From an uncultured Collinsella sp. (GTDB taxonomy: Bacteria; Actinomycetota; Coriobacteriia; Coriobacteriales; Coriobacteriaceae), in NCBI GenBank assembly GCA_947642445.1, contig CANRSF010000020.1, positions 1-38,210 on the forward strand: a stretch of DNA of 38,210 bases, written 5' to 3'. Below are positions 7,544-14,931 of this stretch, in pieces. The number at the start of each line of letters is the position of its first letter. Position 1 is the stretch's first letter. The notes under the pieces are model-generated. The model had not been told where the DNA came from and did no database searches. It saw nothing but the letters and a program-made list of their open reading frames with translations. Both the position numbers and the translations under genes were made by a program.

Positions 7544-7972
7544 ATGTCCAACCAGGGCAAGAAGGTCAAGACCCATTATCGCGGCACGCTCGATGACGGC
7601 ACGCAGTTCGATAGCTCCTACGATCGCGGCGAGCCGCTGGAGTTCACCTGCGGCGCCGGTCAGATGATCAAGGGCTTCGACGCCGCTGTTGTCGACATGC
7701 AGGTGGGCGAGAAGAAGACCGTGCACATTCCTGCTGCCGATGCCTACGGCGAGCACAATCCCGAGATGGTTATTACCTTCCCGGCCGAACAGGTTCCCAA
7801 CATCGAGCAGATCGAGAAGGGCATGAAGCTTTTCCTGTCCACGCCGAGCGGTATGCCCGTTCCCGCCGTGGTCATCGACGTAACGCCCGAGGCTGTGACG
7901 CTCGACGCCAACCACGAGCTGGCCGGCAAGGACCTCAACTTTGATATCGAGCTCGTTGAGGTCGAGGGTTAG
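7544..7972 (+). CDS. SlyD-like FKBP-type peptidyl-prolyl isomerase
   Basis: Catalyses cis-trans proline isomerisation and acts as a folding helper. 142 residues. The FKBP half-domain starts KVKTHYRGTLDDGTQFDSS; GAGQMIKGFDAAVVDMQVGE is the family core; an insert domain (PEMVITFPAEQVPNIEQIE onward) between about residues 70 and 115 makes it SlyD-like. E. coli SlyD also binds nickel through a histidine-rich tail, but here the protein ends at VEVEG with no such tail. ATG 7544 has GGAGG. Three bases separate its stop from the UreE-like gene, so the two are surely one transcript. Confidence 0.93.
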   Translation: MSNQGKKVKTHYRGTLDDGTQFDSSYDRGEPLEFTCGAGQMIKGFDAAVVDMQVGEKKTVHIPAADAYGEHNPEMVITFPAEQVPNIEQIEKGMKLFLSTPSGMPVPAVVIDVTPEAVTLDANHELAGKDLNFDIELVEVEG

Positions 7973-7975
7973 AGT

Positions 7976-8554
7976 ATGCCTGAACGCTTGGTTTCGACGA
8001 CATGCTTGGGAAATCTCAACGATCCGTCCTATGAACTCCTGCTTCGCCGGAAGTTGGGCGGCGTCTTTGAAGTTGACGAGCTCCTGCTCGATTGGGACCA
8101 GGCTGATGCGCGCACGTTTGTGGGCGTGACGGAGCTGGGGCGCACGATCGATGTTCGGCTGGATGCTGCCGACGGCGGTCGTCTTGCCGATGGCGACGTG
8201 CTCGCCATCGACCGTTCGGGCATGGTGCCCGTGGCGGTTGTCGTGCGCCTGCGCAGCGCCGAGGTTTATTTGGTTGAAGTCGACCGCATGGATCCGATTG
8301 CGCTCGCGCATGCGTGCTGGGAGATCGGCAATATGCACGCGCCGCTTTTCCGAGGCGATTCGGACGAGCATACCGTGCGCATGTATACGCCGGTGCAGCC
8401 TGTTTTGGGCCGCATGCTCCGGGGCGTCGAGGGTGTTCAGCTCTCGGTGGTTACCCGTGAACTCGATGCGGACCGGCGCTTTGCGTCGTGTGCGGCGGAT
8501 GCCGTTGTGAGTATGGCTCCAGACTTTACGATCGTAAAGAAGGCGCGCGGTTAA
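7976..8554 (+). CDS. UreE-like nickel metallochaperone, without urease genes nearby
   Basis: Resembles UreE, the protein that hands nickel to urease. 192 residues. The N-terminal half looks like the UreE peptide-binding domain (GVTELGRTIDVRLDAADGGRLADGDVL). The C-terminal half has HACWEIGNMHAPLF, matching the family's LGNRHxP motif whose histidine binds nickel, then VQPVLGRMLRGVEGVQLSVV. The extra histidines and the His-rich tail of some UreE proteins are missing. No ureA, B, C, D, F or G lies in the window. Its partner in the transcript is an SlyD-like isomerase, itself a nickel-linked family, so a role in another nickel enzyme such as a hydrogenase is possible. A terminator follows. Confidence 0.7.
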   Translation: MPERLVSTTCLGNLNDPSYELLLRRKLGGVFEVDELLLDWDQADARTFVGVTELGRTIDVRLDAADGGRLADGDVLAIDRSGMVPVAVVVRLRSAEVYLVEVDRMDPIALAHACWEIGNMHAPLFRGDSDEHTVRMYTPVQPVLGRMLRGVEGVQLSVVTRELDADRRFASCAADAVVSMAPDFTIVKKARG

Positions 8555-8567
8555 CGTGCGTATAAGT

Positions 8568-8609
8568 AAGACGGACTTTGAGAGGCAACTATTCAAAGTC
8601 CGTCTTTCT
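8568..8609 (+). terminator. Intrinsic terminator after the FKBP-UreE unit
   Basis: A perfect 14-bp stem, AAGACGGACTTTGA with TCAAAGTCCGTCTT, 11-base loop, followed by TCTGTT. It separates this unit from the downstream HAD phosphatase gene, whose start codon is only about 30 bp away. Confidence 0.85.
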
Positions 8610-8637
8610 GTTGATGAGATGCTGTGGGGGAAAGCAT

Positions 8638-9435
8638 ATGGGTCTTGAAGGAATCAAGCTGATTGCATGCGATTTGGACGGCACGTTGCTGCATCCGGGG
8701 GAGCGCGAGCCGCGTTCCGAGGCCTTTGAACTCATCGATGAACTGCATCGTCGCGGTATCGTGTTTATGCCGGCGAGCGGCCGTCAATATGCGAGCTTGC
8801 GCTACCTGTTTGCCCCGGTGGCCGATGAGCTCGCCTATGTATGCGAAAACGGAGCCCTGGTGATGAGCGAGGGGCGTGCCGTTGTCAAGCGCTCTATGGA
8901 GCGTGACCTGGCGATGGATATCGCGAATGCCGTGGTCGCCTACCCCCATGCCGACGTTACCCTTTCCTGCGAGGGGCACCTCTACACCATAAGCGGCAAC
9001 GATGCGTTCGTCGACCATTTGCGCTATGAGGTCCACTGCGATGTGGCGGTGGTCGGCCGTCCCGAGGACATCGACGAGGACGTCATTAAGATTGCCTTCC
9101 AGATGCCCGAGGTGGATCAGCCGGCGGCCCTGGAGTATTTCGAGCGCCTCTTTAGCGACCGTGTTGACGTGATGACGTCGGGAACCGAATGGACGGACTT
9201 TATCGGTTTCGGTTCGGGCAAGGGCTCCGCGCTTGCCGATTACGGTCGTGCCCTGGGTATTTCGCCCGATGAGATGATGGCGTTTGGCGATAACGAAAAC
9301 GACCGCGACATGCTCAACGTAGTGGGCCATCCTTATCTAATGGAGAGCTGCAATCCCTCTATGCGCGGCATCAACGACCACGTCCGCTACGTGCGCACGG
9401 TCGAAGAGGAGCTGCGCCGTCTGCTCGCCGAGTAG
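8638..9435 (+). CDS. Cof-type HAD-superfamily phosphatase
   Basis: Predicted cytoplasmic sugar-phosphate or nucleotide phosphatase of HAD subfamily IIB. 265 residues. Motif I is CDLDGTLL (residues 11-18, catalytic aspartates), motif II is PASGR, motif III a lysine in GFGSGKGSALADYG, and motif IV FGDNENDRDML; a cap domain fills the middle. ATG 8638 has a GGGGGAAA site. Substrate not predictable from sequence. Probably a single-gene unit behind the UreE terminator. Confidence 0.92.
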   Translation: MGLEGIKLIACDLDGTLLHPGEREPRSEAFELIDELHRRGIVFMPASGRQYASLRYLFAPVADELAYVCENGALVMSEGRAVVKRSMERDLAMDIANAVVAYPHADVTLSCEGHLYTISGNDAFVDHLRYEVHCDVAVVGRPEDIDEDVIKIAFQMPEVDQPAALEYFERLFSDRVDVMTSGTEWTDFIGFGSGKGSALADYGRALGISPDEMMAFGDNENDRDMLNVVGHPYLMESCNPSMRGINDHVRYVRTVEEELRRLLAE

Positions 9436-9441
9436 GTTTTC

Positions 9442-9505
9442 GGGACATACCTAGAAATCTATTTTTTGCTGCAAAGTGCGAAAAGGTGGATTTAAGGCAT
9501 GTTCC
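9442..9505. repeat. Imperfect palindrome between the HAD and PerR-like genes
   Basis: The arms at 9442-9459 (GGGACATACCTAGAAATC) and 9488-9505 (GGATTTAAGGCATGTTCC) pair at 13 of 18 positions, and the middle can continue the stem (TTTTTTGC with GCGAAAA). It sits between convergent genes and could end transcripts from both sides. It resembles dispersed palindromes I associate with Collinsella genomes, which I cannot verify here. Confidence 0.5.
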
Positions 9506-9511
9506 AAACAT

Positions 9512-9892
9512 TTACCGGCAGTCGGGGCAGAGACCCTCGAAGATGGTGTAGTGCGACGTGACGTGCCAGCCGATTTGCTCGGACGCCTTGGCGTCGATCT
9601 GGGCATCGAAGGGGAGCGGTACGTCGATGACGCGGCTGCACGAGGTGCAGATGATATGTGCGTGCGGCTCGATGGTGCGATCGAAGCGACTTCCGCCCGG
9701 CGTCTTGATGGAGAGAATCTCGCCGGCGTCGGCCAAGAGATTGAGGTTGCGGTAGACCGTACCGCGGCTGATTTTGTCATCCTGCGCGCGCACGACGTTG
9801 TAGATTTCGTCGGCGGTGGGATGGTTATAGCTTTGGCGCACGGCGTCAAGAACCAGCTTTCGCTGCCTGGTATTCCTTCTTTGCACCGCCAT
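9512..9892 (-). CDS. Fur-family regulator, PerR-like
   Basis: Metal-dependent repressor of the Fur superfamily. 126 residues. The winged helix includes NHPTADEIYNVV and SRGTVYRNLNLLADAGEI. The metal and zinc sites are visible: RFDRTIEPHAHIICTSC holds an Asp, two His and the first CxxC, and CPDC near the end gives the second CxxC for structural zinc. An Asp in SRVIDV at the position where PerR has Asp104 (Fur has Glu) favours a peroxide-sensing PerR over an iron-sensing Fur. Next to acylphosphatase and oxidoreductase genes on the same strand. A possible operator in its promoter (TTAG-N9-CTAA near 9941-9957) is weak. Confidence 0.88.
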   Translation of the reverse strand: MAVQRRNTRQRKLVLDAVRQSYNHPTADEIYNVVRAQDDKISRGTVYRNLNLLADAGEILSIKTPGGSRFDRTIEPHAHIICTSCSRVIDVPLPFDAQIDAKASEQIGWHVTSHYTIFEGLCPDCR

Positions 9893-9953
9893 GCGCCTCG
9901 CCTCTTTTCTATTAACGGTCGTAGGTAAATGATACCGTATTTAGCACACAATA

Positions 9954-10364
9954 CTAATAACGAGGCGTGAAACCGTCTTCATTGGCAAGTGGGGCTCGAG
10001 CCTGGGCGTCTGCGAGGCGAAAACGCGTTCCCATGCGCTCGTAGGAGGCATGAAGCGCTTCGAGATGAGATAGGATATTTGCCGGAGCTCCCTGTATCTC
10101 CATCTCGACTGAGCCGTCTTCCATGTTACGCACCCAGCCGGTGAGCGCGCGTGCCTGCGCGAGGTTGGTGTTGGTAAAGCGAAAGCCAACGCCCTGGACT
10201 TGCCCCGCCCAGCGCAGGAAATAGCGCAGGGGAGTGTCTTGAGTGGCCTCGTCGCTTGCGAGCACAGTAAGCCTGCGGCGCAGCTCGAGCTCGACGTTTG
10301 ATGGTTTTTGAGGTTCTCGACTGCCGCCGGTGACGCTGGAGAAGAACGTATCGAAGAGGCCCAT
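9954..10364 (-). CDS. Acylphosphatase-domain protein
   Basis: Hydrolyses acyl phosphates such as acetyl phosphate. The domain is in the C-terminal two thirds: RWAGQVQGVGFRFTNTNLAQ carries the catalytic arginine (GVGFR), and GWVRNMEDGSVEMEIQG the catalytic asparagine. 136 residues compared with about 90 for a simple acylphosphatase; the extra 45 residues at the N-terminus (MGLFDTFFSSVTGG onward) are not a signal peptide I recognise. ATG 10364 begins two bases after the stop of the oxidoreductase gene, so it is translationally coupled to it. Confidence 0.9.
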   Translation of the reverse strand: MGLFDTFFSSVTGGSREPQKPSNVELELRRRLTVLASDEATQDTPLRYFLRWAGQVQGVGFRFTNTNLAQARALTGWVRNMEDGSVEMEIQGAPANILSHLEALHASYERMGTRFRLADAQARAPLANEDGFTPRY

Positions 10365-10366
10365 CG

Positions 10367-11473
10367 CTATGCCTGCTTGCCTGCGTCGGCCGGGAAGGTT
10401 ATGCCGGCCTGCTGGCGCACGGCATCCATGATGCGCAGCGAGACGAGCGTGACATCGCGGTAGTGACCAAGTTCGTGACGTCCCGCCGGGGTCTCCCAAA
10501 TCTCTTCCTTAACGTTATCGATGCCGCCGATGGCGGTGATAAAGTCTGTGAGTTCGTATTCCATAGTGTTGCTCGATTTGGGCAGGTCGAGCACGCGGCC
10601 GTTGTCGCCCTGTTCGCGCGGTGCCTCGGTCGCCGAGCCGCGTACGACATCGCCGCGATAGTCGATGCGGACGTTGCGGGGCGTGGACAGATGGTCGATC
10701 TGGATAGTGCCACGCTCGCCTTCGATCTGCGAGGGCAGCAGGTCATTCGTTATTTTGGAGTGCGCGAGCTCGACGGAGATACGGCCACCGCCGTAGCTGG
10801 CGAGGATGGAACCGCAGCCGTCGATGGGGCCGTGCGTGAGCTGTCGCGTGGCGGGGTCGAGCAGAGTAGCCATGCTCGTAAGGCCGGAGGGCATGCCGAA
10901 AATCTCGACCATGGGCTCGACGGTGTAGACGCCAATGTCCATGAGGGAACCCGATGCCATATTGCAGTCGAAGATATTGGTGGCGCGTCCCGCGAGAATC
11001 TCGTTGTAGCGCGAGGAATATTTGCCAAAGCGCAATGAGGCGCGGCGGATGGGGGCGATCTCGCCTAGGGCGTCCTCGATGGCGTGGAAGGCGGGGTCGT
11101 GGAGGGGACGCATGGCCTCGAGGGCCACGACACCTGCTGCCTCGGCAGCGCGGAAGACTTCCAGCGCCTGCGCTTCGGTGGCGCAGAAGGGCTTCTCGAC
11201 GATGACGTGCTTGCCACCGGCGATGCAGGCAAGGGCCTGCTCGTAGTGAAGTGCGTTAGGGCTGCCGATATAGACGGCGTCGACGTCGGCGGCTGCCGCG
11301 AGCTCATCGAGTGAAGTAAAGTTTCGCTCGCCACCGCGCTCGGCGGTAAAGGCGGCGCCGCGATCTGCATCGCGCGAGAGCGTGCCCACAAACGCAGCTT
11401 GGTCGTTGGCGTTGACGACCTGGATAAAGTCGTCGGTGATCATGGATGTGCCGATGGTCGCTATACGCAGCAT
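10367..11473 (-). CDS. Gfo/Idh/MocA-family NAD(P)-dependent oxidoreductase
   Basis: Oxidoreductase acting on sugar-like or cyclitol-like substrates. 368 residues. Rossmann start MLRIATIGTSMITDDF, the AVYIGSPNALHYEQA strand, and the catalytic-type EKPF motif (HVIVEKPFCATEAQA); a C-terminal alpha/beta domain includes GSLMDIGVYTVEPMVEIFG. The GxGxxG of the nucleotide site is weakened to GTSMIT, as in some family members. Its stop is two bases from the acylphosphatase start, suggesting a two-gene unit. A second member of this family lies at 19461-20480. Substrate unknown. Confidence 0.92.
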   Translation of the reverse strand: MLRIATIGTSMITDDFIQVVNANDQAAFVGTLSRDADRGAAFTAERGGERNFTSLDELAAAADVDAVYIGSPNALHYEQALACIAGGKHVIVEKPFCATEAQALEVFRAAEAAGVVALEAMRPLHDPAFHAIEDALGEIAPIRRASLRFGKYSSRYNEILAGRATNIFDCNMASGSLMDIGVYTVEPMVEIFGMPSGLTSMATLLDPATRQLTHGPIDGCGSILASYGGGRISVELAHSKITNDLLPSQIEGERGTIQIDHLSTPRNVRIDYRGDVVRGSATEAPREQGDNGRVLDLPKSSNTMEYELTDFITAIGGIDNVKEEIWETPAGRHELGHYRDVTLVSLRIMDAVRQQAGITFPADAGKQA

Positions 11474-11548
11474 GTATCCCCCTCGTGCCGTTCGGTTTAC
11501 AGGATGAGTGTAGCGCGAGGAGGCAGGAAATAGCGTGCGAAAACGCCG

Positions 11549-12034
11549 TTACAGATCGCTCTCGTTAAAGCCGGCGTCGATATCGAGGTTACTACCGTCG
11601 GCCGCCGTGGTGGCGAGCTCATCGCAGCGCTCGTTGAGCTCGTGACCGGCGTGACCCTTAACCCAGATGAACTCAACCTTGTGCTTGCTTTTGGCGGTGA
11701 GTAGGCGCTCCCACAGGTCGCGGTTCTTGACGGGTTGCTTGTTGGCGGTTTTCCATCCGCGCTTTTTCCAGCCGTCGATCCAATGCTTGTTAAAGGCGTT
11801 GACGACGTACTGCGAATCAGAATGGACTTCGACCTCGCAGGGGCGGTTGAGCGCCTCGAGCGCCACGATAACGGCCATGAGTTCCATGCGGTTGTTGGTG
11901 GTCTTGGCGTAGCCGCGCGAAAGCTCGGAGGTAAAGGTCTTGCCGGCGGGGTTGGTGTATTTGAGCACGGCGCCGTAGCCGCCGCGTCCCGGATTTGATC
12001 GGGCCGAGCCGTCGGTATAGATGATGACCTTCAC
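11549..12034 (-). CDS. rnhA: Ribonuclease HI
   Basis: Cleaves the RNA strand of RNA-DNA hybrids; cytoplasmic, in replication and R-loop removal. About 161 residues from a GTG start at 12034, which has GAAAGGAAG upstream; the protein then opens with [16 protein letters not shown]. The four catalytic acids are visible: D in YTDGS, E in RMELMAV, D in HSDSQYVV and D in NERCDELA, with the HAGHE loop histidine before the last. A longer frame upstream lacks a binding site. The gene lies downstream of the LysR regulator on the same strand, about 100 bp away. Confidence 0.95.
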   Translation of the reverse strand: MKVIIYTDGSARSNPGRGGYGAVLKYTNPAGKTFTSELSRGYAKTTNNRMELMAVIVALEALNRPCEVEVHSDSQYVVNAFNKHWIDGWKKRGWKTANKQPVKNRDLWERLLTAKSKHKVEFIWVKGHAGHELNERCDELATTAADGSNLDIDAGFNESDL

Positions 12035-12133
12035 GGGCTTCCTTTCGTTGGGTACGTTTCGTGTGAGTGACCATTGTAGCGCCATGCCCGCCGGGGGCCA
12101 GCAATCTACGATTTCTACCCCGTCTTCCGACTG

Positions 12134-13036
12134 TTAGTTGGCATGGATGATGCGGTTGAGCTCGTCGAGGTATTGCTGCAAGAGGAGAGAGGGCTTGCGC
12201 TCGTCGTGCATGATATAGCCTACGTGCATCGTTGGGGCGTCTGCTAACGGGATCGATGCCATACCCCATTGCATTTCATTGGAGAGGACACCGGTCGACA
12301 GGGTGTAACCGTTCGACGTGATAAGTAAGTTAGTAAGTGTTCCGCGGTCCGAGATTCGTATGTTGCGGTCGCAAGGGATATAGCTAAAAGGTTCCTCGGC
12401 GTAATAGAAGGAGCTCGAGGTGCCTTGCTCAAAGCTGTAGCGCGTATAGGGTGTAAGGTCGGCAAGGGACAGCTGCGGGCGGCGTGCGAGCGGGTGGCGC
12501 TCGCTAACGAAGACGTGGACCGTCGCGTCGAAGAGGGGATGGAAGCTTGCGCGGGCATCGGCGAAGGCCTTCTGCAGAACGCGGGCGTTAAAGTCGTCCA
12601 GATAGAGGATGCCGATGTCGCTGCGAAACGCGCGGACGTCATCGATGATCTGCGACGTGGTGGTCTCGCGCATGATGAATTCGAACTTGCTGTCCCGGCA
12701 GCGCTCGACGACGTTGACGAAGGCCTCGACCGAAAAAGCGTAATGCTGGGCCGAGATGGCAAGGCGCGCCTGGGGCGTGCCGCCGTCCTCGTAGCGGGCC
12801 TCGAGCATATCGGCCTGCTCTACGACTTGACGCGCATAGCCCAAAAGCTCGGTGCCGTCGTTGGTGAGCGTGACGCCGCGGCTGGAGCGCGTAAAGATCT
12901 CCAGATGGAGCTCCTGTTCCAGGCTTTTGACGGCGTTTGAGATGTTGGACTGAGCGGTATAGAGGCGCTGAGCTGCGGCGTTGATTGAGCCGGACTCTGC
13001 CACGGCGATCAGAAAACGAAGCTGCTGGAGGGTCAT
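12134..13036 (-). CDS. LysR-family transcriptional regulator divergent from metY
   Basis: LysR-type DNA-binding regulator, 300 residues. Winged helix-turn-helix at residues 1-60 (MTLQQLRFLIAVAESGSINA, AAQRLYTAQSNISNAVKSLE); effector-binding domain from about 90 to 300. It is transcribed away from metY over a 270-bp shared region holding a 21-bp palindrome, the normal arrangement for a LysR protein that controls its neighbour and itself. It is therefore probably a sulfur or methionine/cysteine regulator in the manner of CysB, CysL or MetR; the effector cannot be told from sequence. Confidence 0.9.
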   Translation of the reverse strand: MTLQQLRFLIAVAESGSINAAAQRLYTAQSNISNAVKSLEQELHLEIFTRSSRGVTLTNDGTELLGYARQVVEQADMLEARYEDGGTPQARLAISAQHYAFSVEAFVNVVERCRDSKFEFIMRETTTSQIIDDVRAFRSDIGILYLDDFNARVLQKAFADARASFHPLFDATVHVFVSERHPLARRPQLSLADLTPYTRYSFEQGTSSSFYYAEEPFSYIPCDRNIRISDRGTLTNLLITSNGYTLSTGVLSNEMQWGMASIPLADAPTMHVGYIMHDERKPSLLLQQYLDELNRIIHAN

Positions 13037-13055
13037 CGACGCAATCCTTCCGATT

Positions 13056-13076
13056 GTTATCTATAAAAACGATAAC
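13056..13076. promoter_or_regulatory. LysR-type palindrome in the lysR-metY intergenic region
   Basis: GTTATC-N9-GATAAC is a perfect inverted repeat of the T-N11-A type bound by LysR proteins. It lies 20 bp before the lysR start codon and about 20 bp upstream of the metY -35 box, right for autorepression and for activation of metY. Confidence 0.65.
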
Positions 13077-13096
13077 AGGTTAGCGCTTTTAAGTGA

Positions 13097-13125
13097 TTGA
13101 CCGAGGGAAATAATGCTCGTACTAT
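13097..13125 (+). promoter_or_regulatory. metY promoter
   Basis: -35 TTGACC at 13097-13102 and -10 TACTAT at 13120-13125 are separated by exactly 17 bp. Transcription would begin near 13132 and give a leader of about 175 nt before metY. Confidence 0.7.
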
Positions 13126-13193
13126 TCAAAACACACAAAGGCAGTAGGTAATTAAGCCAACCACGGAACCGGGATGCGAAAGGAGGCCCGCAT

Positions 13194-13247
13194 ATGAATT
13201 GCTTACCAAGACGAATGCCGGGCTCCTGTTTGCGCCCGTCGGCGTGA
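13194..13247 (+). CDS. Leader peptide with two cysteines upstream of metY
   Basis: A 17-codon frame, MNCLPRRMPGSCLRPSA, with an excellent AAAGGAGG site seven bases before its ATG, lies in the metY leader and stops 61 bp before the metY start. Cys codons are at positions 3 and 12 and an internal Met at 8. The RNA around it can pair in several exclusive ways: the ribosome-binding stretch AGGAGGCCCGCAT is nearly complementary to ATGCCGGGCTCCT within the peptide codons, and AGTAGGT (13143-13149) matches ACCTACT (13261-13267), which lies just before a T-rich run. This suggests control of metY by ribosome stalling or translation of the peptide. Inference; not a known family. Confidence 0.6.
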   Translation: MNCLPRRMPGSCLRPSA

Positions 13248-13308
13248 TCAGGAGACAGCGACCTACTTCTCTCTTTTTATTTACTTTTGTTCGATCAAGG
13301 AGATCATC

Positions 13309-14619
13309 ATGAGCCAGTTCATCAACAACCCCGAGCACACCTTTGGTTTCGATACCCTGCAGCTTCACGTTGGCCAGGAGAGCGCCGATCCCGCATCCGA
13401 CTCCCGCGCCGTGCCTATCTACCAGACCACGAGCTATGTGTTCCGCAACTCCCAGCACGCCGCCGACCGCTTTGGTCTTGCCGATGCTGGTAACATCTAC
13501 GGCCGTCTGACCAACTCCACCCAGGGCGTCTTCGAGGACCGTATCGCCGCACTCGAGGGTGGCGTGGCGGGTCTCGCCGTCGCCTCCGGTGCTGCTGCCA
13601 TCACCTATACCCTGCAGGCTCTTGCCCAGGCCGGTGACCACGTGGTGGCTCAGAAGACCATCTACGGTGGCTCCTACAACCTGCTGGAGCATACGCTCTC
13701 CCAGTTTGGCGTCGAGACCACCTTCGTCGATGCCCATAACCTGGAAGAGGTCGAGGGGGCCATCAAGGACAACACCACGGTCATCTACCTCGAGACGCTC
13801 GGCAACCCCAACTCCGACATCCCCAACATCGACGCCATCTCCGAGATCGCCAAGAAGCACGGTCTGCCGGTTGTCGTCGACAACACCTTCGGCACCCCGT
13901 ATCTGTTCCGTCCGCTGGAGCATGGTGCCAACATCGTCGTCCACTCCGCAACCAAGTTCATCGGCGGCCACGGCACCTCGCTGGGCGGTGTGATCGTCGA
14001 CGGCGGTAACTTCGATTGGAAGGCGAGCGGAAAGTACGCCCAGATCGCCGAGCCCAACCCCTCCTACCACGGCGTTTCGTTTGCCGAGGCTGCCGGTCCC
14101 GCCGCCTTCGCAACCTATGTCCGCGCCATCCTGCTGCGTGACGAGGGTGCCTGCATCAGCCCGTTCAACGCCTGGGTCCTGCTCCAGGGCACCGAGACTC
14201 TGTCGCTGCGCGTTGACCGTCATGTCGAGAATACCAAGAAGGTCGTTGAGTTCCTGACCGGTGACAGCCATGTTGCCAAGGTGAACCACCCGAGCCTGCC
14301 TGAGCACCCCGACCATGAGCTCTACAAGCAATATTTCCCCAACGGCGGTGCCTCGATCTTTACCTTTGAGATTAAGGGTGGCCAGGAGGCCGCCTGGAAG
14401 TTCATCGATCGTCTGCAGGTGTTTTCGCTGCTCGCCAACGTGGCCGACGTCAAGTCGCTCGTCGTGCACCCGGCTACCACCACGCACTCCCAGCTCTCTG
14501 CCGAGGAGCTCGCCGAGCAGAACATCACGCCCTCCACGATCCGTCTTTCCATTGGTACCGAGAACGCCGAGGATATCATTTGGGATCTGAAGCAGGCCTT
14601 CGCCGCGCTGGACGAGTAA
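13309..14619 (+). CDS. metY: O-acetylhomoserine sulfhydrylase (MetY-type PLP enzyme)
   Basis: Uses sulfide and O-acetylhomoserine to make homocysteine (some members make cysteine from O-acetylserine). Cytoplasmic Cys/Met-metabolism PLP family, 436 residues, the length typical of MetY. The N-terminal FDTLQLHVGQ and VPIYQTTSYVF segments and NIYGRLTNSTQ are family hallmarks; VVVDNTFGTPYLFRP carries the PLP-contacting Asp, and HSATKFIGGHG carries the PLP lysine. Start ATG 13309 follows AAGGAG. Control elements upstream: LysR palindrome, promoter and cysteine-containing leader peptide. A strong terminator follows. Codon use is very biased toward C-ending codons, so it is probably highly expressed. 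Confidence 0.95.
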   Translation: MSQFINNPEHTFGFDTLQLHVGQESADPASDSRAVPIYQTTSYVFRNSQHAADRFGLADAGNIYGRLTNSTQGVFEDRIAALEGGVAGLAVASGAAAITYTLQALAQAGDHVVAQKTIYGGSYNLLEHTLSQFGVETTFVDAHNLEEVEGAIKDNTTVIYLETLGNPNSDIPNIDAISEIAKKHGLPVVVDNTFGTPYLFRPLEHGANIVVHSATKFIGGHGTSLGGVIVDGGNFDWKASGKYAQIAEPNPSYHGVSFAEAAGPAAFATYVRAILLRDEGACISPFNAWVLLQGTETLSLRVDRHVENTKKVVEFLTGDSHVAKVNHPSLPEHPDHELYKQYFPNGGASIFTFEIKGGQEAAWKFIDRLQVFSLLANVADVKSLVVHPATTTHSQLSAEELAEQNITPSTIRLSIGTENAEDIIWDLKQAFAALDE

Positions 14620-14683
14620 GGCGACTTGTGCAAGGACCCCTTGCGACTCGATAGGTATAACTGCATAAAATGCCTGCTCAAGG

Positions 14684-14720
14684 CGCCTGCGCAAGCAATG
14701 GTTGCGCAGGCGTCTTTTTT
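14684..14720 (+). terminator. Intrinsic terminator after metY
   Basis: An 11-bp perfect stem, CGCCTGCGCAA-GCAATGG-TTGCGCAGGCG, followed by TCTTTTTT. Confidence 0.92.
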
Positions 14721-14931
14721 GCATAGGAAGGGCGCTATTACAGGGTTTTTGGCATGCTTTATGCATTTGAGTTGTGGAAAACTCCTGTTGAGAGGATGTG
14801 AGTTTTACGCAATTGACGTGCACCTTTTGAGAAAAACCGCAGGTCGCGATTTGCTCGGGGTACTATGCAGCGCGATCGAATCACACGCAGCTTAAACGCA
14901 GCAAAAACGTACTACGGAGGTTTCCAGCTAC
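14721..14931. other. Upstream region of the secreted-protein gene
   Basis: No gene is visible. A perfect inverted repeat, AAAACTC-N15-GAGTTTT (14778-14784 and 14800-14806), could be an operator. TTGACG at 14813-14818 resembles a -35 but has no matching -10 at the right distance. A GGAGG site lies just before the next start codon. Confidence 0.35.

Noticed and set aside
13132..13308. SAM riboswitch or T-box in the metY leader
   Set aside because: Neither the SAM-I core (such as a GATGAAACC segment) nor a T-box (AGGGTGGNACCGCG) or a SAM-IV core is visible. The leader peptide explains the region better.
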